Positions 34,572 through 57,204 of a stretch of DNA of 64,000 nucleotides are shown here, piece after piece. The notes below the pieces were generated by a model, which was not told the origin of the DNA, searched no databases, and saw nothing but the letters and a program-made list of their open reading frames with translations. Each line of letters opens with the position of its first letter. Position 1 is the first letter of the stretch. The translations under genes and the position numbers were made by a program. Source of the DNA: Lagopus muta (taxonomy: Eukaryota; Chordata; Aves; Galliformes; Phasianidae); the NCBI RefSeq assembly GCF_023343835.1, contig NC_064439.1, forward strand, positions 24,492,933-24,556,932, given 5' to 3'.

Positions 34572-34880
34572 ATTCACAGAACCACAGAATCACAGGGGTT
34601 GGAAGGGTCCTCAAGTGATCATCATGTCCAACCTCCCTGCTAAACAGTTACCCTTCAACAGGTTGCATAGGCAGGTGTCCAGATAGGTCTTGAATACCTC
34701 CACAGAGGGAGATTCCATAGCCTCTCTGGGCAGCCTGTTCCAGTGCTGCATCACCCTTACTGGAAAGAAGTTCTTCATGATCTTCCTGTGTTCAGGCTTT
34801 AGGCCATTACTCCTTGTCTTATAGCTACACACCACCAAGGAAAGCCTGGCCCTCAGCCATTTATCTCTCACCTCCTTTTA
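34572..34880 (-). mobile_element. CR1 LINE fragment, minus orientation
   Basis: It begins with 'cacagaaccacagaatcaca', the reverse complement of a CR1 3' end, and continues with 'gggttggaagggtcctcaag', 'tctctgggcagcctgttcca', 'ggaaagaagttcttcatga' and 'ttactccttgtcttatagct'. Together with the next copy it forms a back-to-back pair in the same orientation. Confidence 0.94.
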
Positions 34881-34908
34881 GCTATTTATGAAGATGTTGA
34901 TATTTATT

Positions 34909-35258
34909 TCATAGAATCACAGGATGGTTGGGTTGGAAGGGTTTTAAGATCATCTAATTCCTACCCTTACCTACAGGCAGGGACACCTCCCTCTGGATCA
35001 GATTGCTCAGAGCCCCATCCAGCCTGGCCTTACATGCTTCCAGGGAGGAGGCATTCACAACCTCTCATGGCAACCTGTTGCAGTGTCTCACCACCTTCAC
35101 AGTAAAGAATTTCTTCTTACATGCCCTTACAAAAAGTCTCTTCCCAGCTTTTCTGTAGGCCCCCTTCAGGCCACTATAAGGTCCCCCTGGAGCCTTCTCT
35201 TTTCCAGGCTGAAGAGCCCCAGGTCTCTCAGCCTGTCCCTGTGGGGTAGGTGCTCCCA
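34909..35258 (-). mobile_element. CR1 LINE fragment, minus orientation
   Basis: It starts with 'tcatagaatcacaggatggt' and shows 'gggttggaagggttttaaga', 'ctacaggcagggacacctcc', 'agccccatccagcctggcct' and 'tctctcagcctgtccctgtg'. Only about 30 bases separate it from the preceding CR1. The two differ in subfamily features, so two insertions are more likely than one duplication. Confidence 0.94.
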
Positions 35259-36847
35259 AAAGGCACAAGCACAGTGTAGAAAAGTACTACAATTCAAGCA
35301 ACATCCTCCAGAAGAAAACCTTGCTTGGATAAGACATTCCTTTGTTGCTGAAGGAACAAACACATACAACAGGGCTACATTAAGACTTCATTTCAAAGCA
35401 GAAGTTAAACATTGAACCTCTCTGATAACAGATTTTCTGAGTGAAAAATGGGCTATAGTTATACCTTTTAAGTTATATGATGGGCACAACTGCAAAATTA
35501 AGTTTTCAGGATGATAAAAAAGCAATATTTTAAGAAACATTTTGCATATACCTGCAGTTATTTAAAGGTGAAACATTTTGCTTATGCACTTAGCTGTTTT
35601 TTTAATTGCTCACAGGATGTACCCATGCACTTGAGATTATTTTAATAGCTGTACACCACGCAGCTGAGGAAATTATGTTGCTTGCTGTTTCATTTTTCTT
35701 ACAGCTTTTGTTTGTGAGACGCATCAAACGGTGCAATACTGGGATTCCACGCAGAAAAAGAGCTGCTGTTTGTTCTCATTAAGGCCTGCAGGGCAGCCCA
35801 TGCTCAGTCCCCTGTGCTGTGCTCCCAGCTGCAGCCCGAGCAGCCTTGGGCCCCGGCACCTGCTGCATGTCCTGGTGCTGCAGCAGGTGCTGCTTGGGGT
35901 GGGCTGGTTTGAAGGAAATCACCTGGAAAGGAAGACATCAGCATAAATGATTTCCTTTTAAAGTGCACACTTCTGTTCGGTGCTGAGAGCTCACCAAGAG
36001 TTTATTTGCTTATCTTTTTCAATTGTTTTCTAAGGAAAGTTTTGTTTTATCATCGTTGCTGGGATTGCTGCGTGTAAAGCACACAGCTACCTGCATTGCA
36101 AGAGGATGATTTATTGCACTGAATATGAAATATGAATATCTCATCCACCACTTACCAGTACAATGGCTAAATGAATATGGGCTGGAGCACTTTCCAGCTC
36201 AGACAGCGTATGTTTGTTAGCAAAAGAAAAAATAATAAAGTAGAAACAATCATAACATTTTTCTTCTGTCCCTCTCAAGCCAATTGAATTTGCTCTGCTT
36301 CCCAGATTGAAGTGTTTGTGTTGAACAGCAACCAACAAGCCCATTACATATTACAAACCATATTAGAGAAAGTCAGCTTGAACTATAACACTGATACATT
36401 ATTAGTATATTTCAAAGATATTTATTTAATGGTAGTAGATTTTATGGTGAATTACGTAGCCAAGATAGAACCTTTCATATTTTCCTTTGCCAAGCAAAAC
36501 AGATGTTTCAAAGCTTTTAATGCTAATTCTTACAAAGCTTGTCCAAGAGGCTCCTCGAGAAAGGTGCCCAAAGCCAACACAGTGCTGACACATCTCACTT
36601 TCTCTGATGTTTTCGACCTGTAGCGGGGTCATAGGATTATATGAGATTCCCAAACTTTGTGCTGTACAAGAAATGAAGTTTACAGGCAATACGTTAAGAA
36701 AATAAAATATTAAAATAGCTCAGAAAGGAGAATATTTCCATTATAACAGAAATAGGATGTTTCAGTGAGTCTTTTACAAAATTTCACGAGTTTCATCACA
36801 TTAGTTTGGAGGCGCTTATAAATGGAAGGGACATCACCTGTTTACAT
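35259..36847. other. Intergenic stretch, no gene seen
   Basis: No gene supported. 35,500-35,720 and 36,000-36,530 are AT-rich, non-repetitive and possibly regulatory. A CTG-rich 12-bp inverted repeat lies at 35,856-35,890. Confidence 0.45.
35856..35890. repeat. Perfect 12-bp inverted repeat, 11-base loop
   Basis: The arms gcacctgctgca (35,856-35,867) and tgcagcaggtgc (35,879-35,890) are exact reverse complements. The local CTG/CAG richness raises the chance of a random match. Confidence 0.9.
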
Positions 36848-37127
36848 GGCCTGATAGTGATAGGACCAGTGGGAATGTCTTTAAACTAAAAAAAGGGGAA
36901 ATTTAGGTTAGATGTTAAGAAAAAATTCATTACTGAGAAGGCAGTAAGGTGCTGGCACTGCTGCCCAGAGAGCTGTGGTGCCCCATCCCTGCAGGTGCTC
37001 AAGACCAGACTGGATGGGGCCCTGGGCAGGCTGAGCTGCTGGGGGGGCAGCCCTGCCCATGGCACAGGGTTAGAACTGGATGATCTTCAAGGTACCTTCC
37101 AACCCAAGCCATTCTATGATTCTATGT
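36848..37127 (+). mobile_element. CR1 LINE fragment, 5'-truncated
   Basis: The copy shows 'gatagtgataggaccagtgg', 'ttaggttagatgttaagaaa', 'gctgcccagagagctgtggt', 'ctggatggggccctgggcag' and 'ccttccaacccaagccattc', and ends in 'attctatgattctatgt'. Confidence 0.96.
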
Positions 37128-40100
37128 AAAATCTATCTATCTTTCGTTGGTGCAAAGAGCATTTTTAAGATTTTCTCAGCAGGACTTTTGATTTGAGCTT
37201 TCAACCTTTTGGTCAACTCTTAGAATTGTGCAGTGAGTTTTCACTTCCTGACACAGAAAATACATGCAGAAGCTGCCATGGAGTATCGCTTCCTTAATCT
37301 TTATTAATATTTGGCTATTAACTCACATGGTGATGCTAAGAAACAAGAGGGAAGAATTTATTTCTATTTGTACTAGAGATTCAGCAGTTTTACCTGAATG
37401 GGATATTTCGGTGATCTGAAACTCAGAGCATGCAAGCTTTTTGGTTATCCAAAAAAATGAAGAAAAAAAAAAGCATATTTAAAACAATTTAAATTGTATC
37501 ACAAAATACTGTATTGAGAAGAACTACGCAAGTTCTTTCTGAAAGGAAACCATGAGCAGGGCCCAGTAGCACCATCCAGCAGCCAGAATCCCCTCTTTCA
37601 TGCAGCTTTCACTGACAGAGATAACCGTGCTCCAAAACACAGGGTGAGAAGTGAGCTCAGGCGTTCAGAGCAGCAAAGTGACCACAGTGCTCTCACATTG
37701 CTACACCTTTTACACACACCTCAAGAGATACAACAACCTCAATACTCCCAAACACACACTTTAAGCATTTGACCCAGCTGACCATTTGGCCACTGCTGTA
37801 GTATTTAAGGGTGATTATGGCACAGTCCTAAAGTTCAATACTTTTTCAAAGCCCTGCTCCACTGAAGTGCCCATGAATCTGTTTTTGCCTCTACTGAGCA
37901 AAGGAGATCAAAAGTTATAATGGAACAAAAAACGGCCCCTGATTGTTTGCAACATTATTTCAGGTAATGTAATTGAATGTAATGAGTGATACCTCCTGTA
38001 CTTTGGTTTTGATTGATTCCTTCAGATTTGTCTAAAATAGAAACAATTAAACAAGCAAATAACGATCCTGAGATTTAGATTAAAGATAAACCTTAAACAA
38101 GAAGCACTTTCCATGGAGTATCCTGAATGGAGCCATTCATTTTGGCCTGTCAAGTAATGGTGTGGCTTCAGAGGCAATTGCATTTGCTATTTACCTATCT
38201 TTCTCCCCGTGTTTGAAGTAAAAACAATGTGTTACCTTGCTCCACTTTTTGCTTAGCCTTGCACACCAAGATATCTCTTCATCCACTGAACTGCAGCTTA
38301 CGGGGAACAGAAGTGGAAGAAGCTGTGGAGCTGCCGAGCACAAAACCACTCCATCTCCTGTCCTGCAAGTACCACGTGCCAGGCATCACCTGGAATGTGC
38401 TCTGTGGCTCTTGGGACTTAGCAGAGGTGAGACAGGAACTCAAAGGCCAAATGTAAATATTGTTCTATTGTCAGCAGCCTGATAATAACAATATTTATCT
38501 TAAATGTGTGCTGGTTGCCCATCACCTGTTCCTTACCCAGTTGTTAAAAACTGCTGATGTGCCTGTAATACCAAATTTCTATGAAATAATCTGTAGTAAA
38601 GTATTGTGTCTGAAGACAGAAGAAAGTTTTGTTCCACTGTGACACCAGGCTTCCTACCATCCCAGCTGCAGACCTGCTCTTTGGCACTTCAAAATTAGCA
38701 GTGAGAAATCAGCTGGGAGCCAGAGAGCTGCAAATATTAAGGGCAGCTTTTATCCACCGGGAAAATGTAGCATCTTTCATTCCCTCCAAGGAACTGTGAC
38801 AGAGCCAAGTCATCACTGGAAAGTATTTGCATATTAAAATTGTTTCATTATCTCATAAAAGTCTCTAATCAGTTGTTGGTGTGCTAAGAGAAGAGGAACG
38901 TTAACCAAAAGGAAGAGGAAATAAATGCAAATACATCTTCACAATCCCAAGCAGAAAAGACTACAAAAATATCAGGTAGATTTGGGACAAAAAGTAATGA
39001 CAAAAATAATAAAAATACGATTTTGACCATGATAAAAGGAAATACACCATAGTAATTGATTCTTTCATAGGCTACCTCAGTAAGACATTTATACAGAGGA
39101 CACACTTCTACAGAGAGTCAGCCACTGCATTTATCTTCTTTTTCTATTTCAAGCTGGGGCAGTAAGCCATGCTTAATTTTAAACATGACAGAAGGGCTGT
39201 CTGACAGCTCCAGCTGTTTCAGCTTGTGCTCTTCTGCACCACAGCAGAAGTATCTGAGCAAAACTCGACATGAATCACCCTGAGCTGTTTTGAAATCATT
39301 TAATTCTTTAACAGATAAGGAAGTATGATTTAAAAATAAATAGATCATGCTGAGGGATTTGAACAAAATTTCTGTAGCCTGGCATCCGTCACAAGTCAGA
39401 TTTGGAAAATACAGGGAGACAAGGGGAAAAAAAAAACAACTACAACACACCAAAGAGACACCTCTAGACCTACCAGCACCATTGGTGGCTTCTCCCTGTG
39501 GAAGGCTGTAGGTTTCTGGGAGCACAGGTATGGCTCCATCCCCTTTCTCACCCCTCACCTACATGAGCTTCTGACTTTTGCCCTCATGACATTCACCTTA
39601 CAATTGCACACTGCCCACGTATACTCAAATTATCTTCCTCCCAGACCAAGTCCTACAGGCCCTCATTTGAATGAGTAACACTGCTGGAAGTGTTTCAATC
39701 CACAACTACCCTGGCCTGGCCAGATCTGAGCTGGTGGCTCTGCCTGGGCTCACTGGCACCATGGCATGACCCTCTCAGCCACATGACCTTCCTGATGCCC
39801 CAAAGGGCAACAAACATTCAGTAGGGACACAGCTGTCCAGGAGCGTCTCCTGGCACACAGCATCAAAGTACAGCCTCAATCTCATGGCTATGCTGCACAA
39901 TTACACTTCAAAGAGACAGGAAGCCTGCTTCACTTCCCCCCTCCAGAAACATATTTAAGTTCTAGATCCCCATTTTTCTCCCGCAGAGAAGAAAAAATAA
40001 TAACAAAAATTCCACCTTCCTGCTGAAAACTCCAAACCAAGATCATTGTATCAAAGGGAGCACACGCAGCCAGAAGTGAAGAAAACGTGCATCCCAGCTG

Positions 40101-41837
40101 GCCATTCCTGAACTTACCTCCACAGCATCTTCAGAAGGCAGAGAAATGAAATGGCTCTGCTAAAGAGGGGAGAGGGGCTGAATTGCTTTTTGCAGCTCAT
40201 CAGGGAAGTTTATGTTGGAGTGAGGAGCTGAGCACAAGTTTCCTATCCCCTTAGAAAATGAGAAGTTCAAAACCTGTGCTGATAGCAGCATCTCACTGTG
40301 CCTCACAGAACGACATGTGAGGCATTATTTCAGAAAATGGAGCTGGGTATCACTCCAAAATGCACACATCTCTTTTCTCAATGACCTTCGAGTTGGCAAT
40401 GCACCTTTTGCATGAGTAACTCATCCACTGCCAAGATAGGCAACTCTACCACCACCTAAACCAGATTCTGCACTAAAAATTCATACTAATTTATGGCCCA
40501 TGAAGCTCTAAATTCCCAGACACTGGCTCTGTGTGGAATCCTCTGTGTCAGCAGACTTTTCAGCTGCGGGCAGTGAAGAAAAAATCCTTTTTGCAATTCA
40601 GAAAAGACCAGGAAGGGCAGACTGCTCAAAGCTGGGATTCCTGCACATTCCTGAAATACACCGCAAGGAATCCAAACATCTGCAGAGGGCAGCCTATCAT
40701 CTGCCCAGGTAACAGCAACCTGTTCACCCACCGTGCAGCTCCCCTATGCTTCCTCACCTACCTGATTTAAGCTGGAGGAAACAATCACATCATCTTCCTG
40801 CCCTGTCCTCAGAGGCTGCCATAAGAGTTACAATTAGCATCAATTGGGATAATCATTCTATTTGCATTTTTAAGCTATTATTAGCAAGCCGTCAGTCAGC
40901 CAATAATTTGCATCACTACCCCCCTCCTTTTTGTGCTAAAATAATAATGGTTTTAATCAAAAGCAATTTGTATTAATATATGTTTTGCCCCAGGTGTTAA
41001 GAGCAGTCTTCAAGAGCGGTGGCGAGAGATGTTAAATAACACCATTTATTAATATAGGTGACTACTGATAGCTTTGGAAGTAGCAGAAATGGGGGCTGCT
41101 CTTTTTGCAGGCAGCTTCTTAGCAGGACTCCCGGGCACACAGAGGGTCACACACTGCATGAACACCTATGCTCCTTATATTAACAATCACAAGAATGGTA
41201 TGGAGGGGTAGACCTCAGAATAAAACCAATGTTTCCCATTCCCCTGCCCAGTGCTACCTTACACATTCCTTAGAACTAGCATTATCTACTTGTTTCACAC
41301 TTCTGATTTGTAATATCATAACTGGTTTTAAATTACTTTCAAACGCAATAATGAGTGCACTCAGTGCATTTAGCTCTGAGCTGCCTTCTCACCTGCAGCA
41401 CCAGCATAATAAGCTCTGCGCGGTATCTCGCGAGCAAGTTTAATCAAACCTTTCCTTTCTATGATCTTTGCTCCTATTCTAATCTAATGCTTAATAAAAA
41501 AATCCCATCAACAAGCGCATGTGAAAAACCGAGCTCCGGACACAAAGCGGAACGGGACAACAGCGGCTTTCAGGATCACGAGCGGGCTGCTCACGGCGCC
41601 GGGCTGCCAGCGCCTGCCCTCTGCCGGCCGGGAAGGGCCGAGAAGGAATTCTGCCTGCCCTGCAGCACAGCGGTGCTCCGCCCTGCCAAAATGCAGGCTT
41701 CTTCATAGAGAAAAGTGGTCCCTGCTTGCTGATTCCTAATCGGTTATAATAATGTGTGAACATAGTCCCGATTATTTTTTTCCCCAAATTAAATGTAGAA
41801 AGAAAAGGAGGTGAACGCAGAAAGACAAAAAGTAAAA
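37128..41837. other. Intergenic stretch between TAC1 and ASNS
   Basis: No exon I can support. A 146-codon frame at 39,118-39,558 (-) has no recognisable features. The block at 40,820-40,990 is listed separately as a candidate enhancer. A GC-richer island-like piece around 41,520-41,700 has no visible gene. Confidence 0.5.
40820..40990. promoter_or_regulatory. Candidate enhancer: octamer pair with TAAT sites
   Basis: Two perfect octamers ATTTGCAT at 40,860-40,867 and 40,906-40,913 flank a GCCAAT box at 40,899-40,904. Several TAAT/ATTA cores surround them (caattag, ataatcatt, ctattatta, taataatgg, tattaata). This density is typical of developmental or neural enhancers. The block lies about 9.7 kb after the TAC1 3' end and about 16 kb from the ASNS promoter. 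The role is inference. Confidence 0.4.
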
Positions 41838-42207
41838 CTTTTTGGAGAAGAGAAAGCTCCGGGGAGACCTCCTTGTGGCCTTCCAATACTAGAAGGGAGC
41901 ACAGAAACAGGAGGAGAACGGCTGTTTATGAGGATGGATAGTGATAGGACAAGGGGGAATGGTTTTAACTGAGACAGGAGAGGTTTGGGTTAGATATTAG
42001 GAGGAATTTTCACTCAGAGGGGGGTGAGGCACTGGAACAGGTTGCCCAAGGAGGTTGTGGATGCCCCATTCCTGAAGGCATTCAAGACCTGGATGTGGCT
42101 CTGAGCAGCCTGGTCTGCTGGTTGTTGACCCTGCACATAGCAGGGGGTTGAAACTCGATGATCTTTGAAGTCCTTTTCAACCCAGGCCATTCTGTGAATC
42201 TATGAAA
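41838..42207 (+). mobile_element. CR1 LINE fragment, 5'-truncated
   Basis: The blocks are 'gctccggggagacctccttg', 'gtgataggacaagggggaat', 'actggaacaggttgcccaag', 'agcagggggttgaaactcga' and the end 'attctgtgaatctatga'. Confidence 0.95.
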
Positions 42208-44255
42208 ACCACTAAGAAGGGTGTTGCACGCTGGATCTCCATCCCACTCTCCAAGCTACAAGTCCATCTTCAGCCACCTGGCCAACTACATGTGGCTGTT
42301 GCCTTAAATCAGAAAAAAAACCCAAAGAAACAAAAACAAAAAAACCCAAAAAACTACACGGCTTCACAAAAGTCATAAAGGCTGTAGAATTCATGCCTAT
42401 ATATGGGGAATGAATTAATAGGTTTTTACTCCTGAGACCCCTACCATATATGCCCTTAATGAGAACAAGGCGCACAAACAAGGCCTTCCTCCTCAGGACT
42501 CCAGAAAATGGTTATAATAATTAGGATCACCAGTATAGGATCTTGCCTTACTAAGTAAATGCCCAATGCACTGTGAATTAAAAAGAATTATGGTAGTTTT
42601 TCTTAAATATCTGACTCTTCCACAAGACTACTTATCCCTCCTACAGCCTACCACCTGCTTGTTGCTCTTCCTTATCTCACAAGTGAACAACATTGCAGCA
42701 GAATGTGCATTAGAGTGATGAGAGAACATGTGCTGCATCTATTTTTTTACTGCAGGCATTTTCATACCAGCTGAGCCTTGGAAAGTTCACAGTAACAGGT
42801 CTTATCTTTACACAGCAGAAGCCAATCAATACACTCTATACTCCTTGCCCAAGTCAAAATATACTTTAGTGCTTCAAAAAAAAAAAACAAAAAAACCCAA
42901 GGCAAACATATGACCCTTATGTAAATAGGTCTGCAGGAACGTATTATCTTACTCATGGCACGCTGATAACAAGTATGTGCAAGGCCACTTCTAGTAAAGC
43001 TGGACAGTTCCTGAGCTCCACAGTACTGAGAGATTTCTGGATCAAAGAGGCAAATTCAGAAATTCAAAAAGATTCAATGGATTAGGAGGGGTGAAAAAAG
43101 TAATGGACAATCAATCACCTTATGAAATATTTTTTTTTAATACCAGAAGTGCTTATGGCTTCGGTTTCCCTGTCAAAAGGGACGTTAAACTAGACTACTG
43201 TCTAGCACAATGATAGTCAAGTCAGTCTGTAGTGCTCATACTTTTGTTTCAAGTTACCTTTAAAAAAGCCCCTGTTCCTACATAATTATTAAAAATTTGT
43301 CCTGAGTTTAAAAAAAAAAAAAAAATTCTTTTTTTTTTGGCAGAGCATTAAAAATTCTTATGCTTTATGAAATCTTTCTTCTTTTCTTTTCCTTTTTCCA
43401 TTTTCTTAAGCAAGGTCCCTAATCCCATTGTCTTCAAAGGTGCTTTGTCTGACGACCTATGGCTGAGGGCTGGCTCACCACACAGTCGATGACATGCAGC
43501 TAAGTGGCAACAGTCTACCTTTCCATCTCACAGTAAGTGAAAAAATCCTTAAAATATTTAGTCATAGTAAAATAGTCATAGTAACTTCCATCAGACTGAC
43601 ACAAATCACCCTGTTAACGCTCTATTTTCAAGAATAATAAATACATTTAAAAATTGAAGCCCCTGAGTTAGAAATAAAGATGTAACTCAGCTTCTCTTCG
43701 ATAATAGTCACAGCTAACCTCAGACAGGTGGTATATTTAAAAGATTCAAAAGGGACAACTTGTGGCTTTACGCTAACAAGATTCCCATTAGTTTCATTTA
43801 AGTATGATCCAGCACCACCACCATTATCAACTCTAGTAAGCACCTCTGCATAGCTACGTATTCTCTTCAAAGTTAGACCAAGGTTCTCATGAATTACTTG
43901 AAAGACATTCAGAACAGAGTAATATATCCAAACCCCACACTGAGGCATACAGATCTCTGAACAGCTCAGGTGAACTTGCCTTATTCTCGCAGGACCAACA
44001 ACAGTTTGCGTCACTTTGCCTTGAGTCCTCAATGCAGAGTTCACAATAAAATATGTTAGATGACTGCGAGGCAAATCAATACATTTGAGACCATCACATA
44101 AGGAACCAAAGTTTTCCAAAAAGTATTTTCCCATGAATTTCAAAATTTTGGTACAGCAGGATGAATTTCGTAGTAGAATAACTACAGAAAGCTCTTATTT
44201 TCAATAGCATTTTCAAAATCTATCTCAAAGACCACTTAAGCTTTAGATTTGCATA
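42208..44255. other. Intergenic stretch downstream of ASNS
   Basis: It contains A- and T-rich low-complexity patches (about 42,310-42,350, 42,876-42,900 and 43,310-43,340) and no recognised exon. A 171-codon open frame on the minus strand at 43,628-44,143 begins about 110 bases past the ASNS poly(A) signal and is treated as a finding, not as a gene. Confidence 0.5.
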
Positions 44256-44261
44256 TTTATT
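44256..44261 (-). terminator. ASNS: Poly(A) signal AATAAA of ASNS
   Basis: TTTATT on the plus strand is an exact AATAAA on the coding strand, 71 bases after the ASNS stop. It would give a short 3' UTR. Use of other, later signals cannot be excluded. Confidence 0.65.
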
Positions 44262-44331
44262 TTTTCTTCTAAAAGGAGAGCGCATGCAAATTGCTTGCAG
44301 CACTTGTATTTAGGATTGATTCTATCAACAG

Positions 44332-55692
<11,361 letters not shown>

Positions 55693-56828
55693 TGTGAAGC
55701 TGCTGAGTTACCTAGAAATGGAAAACACATTCAGTCAGAACACAGAATCACCTAGGCTGAAGGAAATGTTATAGAGCACAAAGTCCAATCACCTACCTGA
55801 CCTATATGCAGGACACGACAACTGGAAATTGTGGATACAACATGTTGATAAATAAAAAAAGTAGGGTATCAATTGCTGGACCATAAAAAGAACTAATGAA
55901 GAGAGCAGCAGACCTTATTAACACAAGGTAAAACACAGCATGCGGATATGATAAGCAGCCTTTGTCCAGCTCATGAAATTCAGTTTAAACTTATCCTCGG
56001 GTTGTTTTTCATACAGCACCAAGCTGGGTATCAGGTAAGATCTGTTGAAGTAACATCACACCAACAGATGCTTTCTGTTCTTTCACATGAGAGCTGTTCT
56101 TCTGCCACCAAAGGTACCAAGGCACGAGGGCAGCTTCACAGCTAGGAACAGAGCTAATCCCAGCACTTCTCCTTGTATTTAGGTACGGACAGGCTGTTTG
56201 CTCAGTTATGCTATATGGGAAATCAATTTTTCCATACTCTCTGCCAGAAGCACCGTGCAGAGCCAGCCCTTCCTCGGGGCGAACATCCCTCCCCAGCCCC
56301 GCTGCCAGTGTCCAGGCAGGGCGCTGAGGCCATGCAGGGAACGGGGTGTCGGTCGCTGGGAAGGCACGGGGAAGCCATAGGACGGCCGAACCCTGCCAGG
56401 AGCGCTGCCGTAAGCAGCAGGGCAGAGATGGGCGTTCGGCCCCACCACGCGCCTTCAGAAGGCTCGCCCATCACCTCCAACCCACCGGCCGGACCAGAGC
56501 AGGTGGAGCAGGCAGCAGCAGCAGGGAAATAAGCGGTACCTCCCCCATGCCGTGCATCGGGCTGCCCCTCCCCCCAGGGTCTTCTGCTCTTCCAAACGGC
56601 GAGAAACACGCGACAGCCCGCCCCTCAGCCCGCCGCAGGCGATCAATGCCGACCTCACAGCACACCAGGACCTCGGGTTCCCCCCCCGGTAGCGGGCCTT
56701 GGCCGCCCCTTCCTCGGCGGCCTCATGCAGCCCCCGCGCGGCCGAGGAACGGCGGCTGGCGATGGCCCGGAAGGTGCGGCGGGGCGGCCCTGCAGCCCGC
56801 CGGCTCCCACGCCCGCCCGAGCTCCTAC

Positions 56829-56915
56829 CCGTGCCGGCCGCCTGCAGGGAGCGCCGCCGTCCACGATGCGCCGAGCAGAGAAAGAAGCGGCCGCGGCCGT
56901 GTCCGCGTCCGCTGC
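56829..56915 (-). other. ASNS: ASNS exon 1, non-coding (start approximate)
   Basis: A donor cacgg|gtagga on the minus strand ends at 56,829. The start is placed about 60 bases downstream of the response element, by analogy with the human promoter. Splicing to 55,711 would remove a 1,117-base first intron. An additional UTR exon is possible. Confidence 0.55.
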
Positions 56916-56972
56916 CAGGCGGCGAGCGGTAGCCGAGCTCCTCCCCTGCCGCCTGCTGAAAGCTGCGGGCAG

Positions 56973-56981
56973 GTTTCATCA
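56973..56981 (-). promoter_or_regulatory. ASNS: NSRE-1 / C/EBP-ATF response element of ASNS
   Basis: On the coding strand this is TGATGAAAC, identical to the human ASNS nutrient-sensing response element 1, bound by ATF4 and C/EBP factors after amino-acid shortage or ER stress. The human partner NSRE-2 (GTTACA) starts 11 bases downstream; here the same place reads CTTTCA or TTTCAG, so it is changed. The position, about 145 bases upstream of the exon 1 donor, fits the human layout. Confidence 0.88.
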
Positions 56982-56988
56982 TACGGAG

Positions 56989-56996
56989 CCCGCCCC
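56989..56996 (-). promoter_or_regulatory. ASNS: GC box upstream of NSRE-1
   Basis: cccgcccc on the plus strand is GGGGCGGG on the coding strand, eight bases upstream of NSRE-1. Human ASNS also relies on GC boxes (Sp1/Sp3) just upstream of the same unit, so this is the likely basal activator site. Confidence 0.7.
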
Positions 56997-57204
56997 TGGC
57001 GCGGGCACGCCGAGGCTGGCTCGTTGCGGCAGCCCCGATGGAGGAGGGCTGCCCCTTGGGGCCGGGGGTTTGGAGCGCGCCGGCCCTATCGGGGTGTTTT
57101 AAGGAAAAACGCGAACTTCTAGGCGATGTGGGACTCCTTAGGTTCACGGGGTGGTTTGTAAGGGTGATCTGTAGCCATCAGAACTCATCCACGGGGCTGC
57201 CTTG

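Larger units (their letters stand above)
56250..57110. promoter_or_regulatory. ASNS: CpG island, ASNS promoter region
   Basis: A dense CpG, GC-rich block with no TATA box on the coding strand, covering ASNS exon 1 and promoter. Very long open frames occur on both strands here (258 codons plus, 230 codons minus). Their composition (Arg, Pro, Ala, Gly) and overlap on opposite strands show that they result from high GC. Confidence 0.88.

Noticed and set aside
39118-39558. 146-codon minus-strand frame between TAC1 and ASNS
   Set aside because: No domain, signal or splice context, and within the chance range for this much sequence.
56346-57147. Very long open frames on both strands in the ASNS CpG island (258 codons plus, 230 codons minus)
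   Set aside because: High GC removes stop codons. The frames overlap on opposite strands, cover the ASNS promoter and exon 1, and are rich in Arg, Pro, Ala and Gly with no domain.
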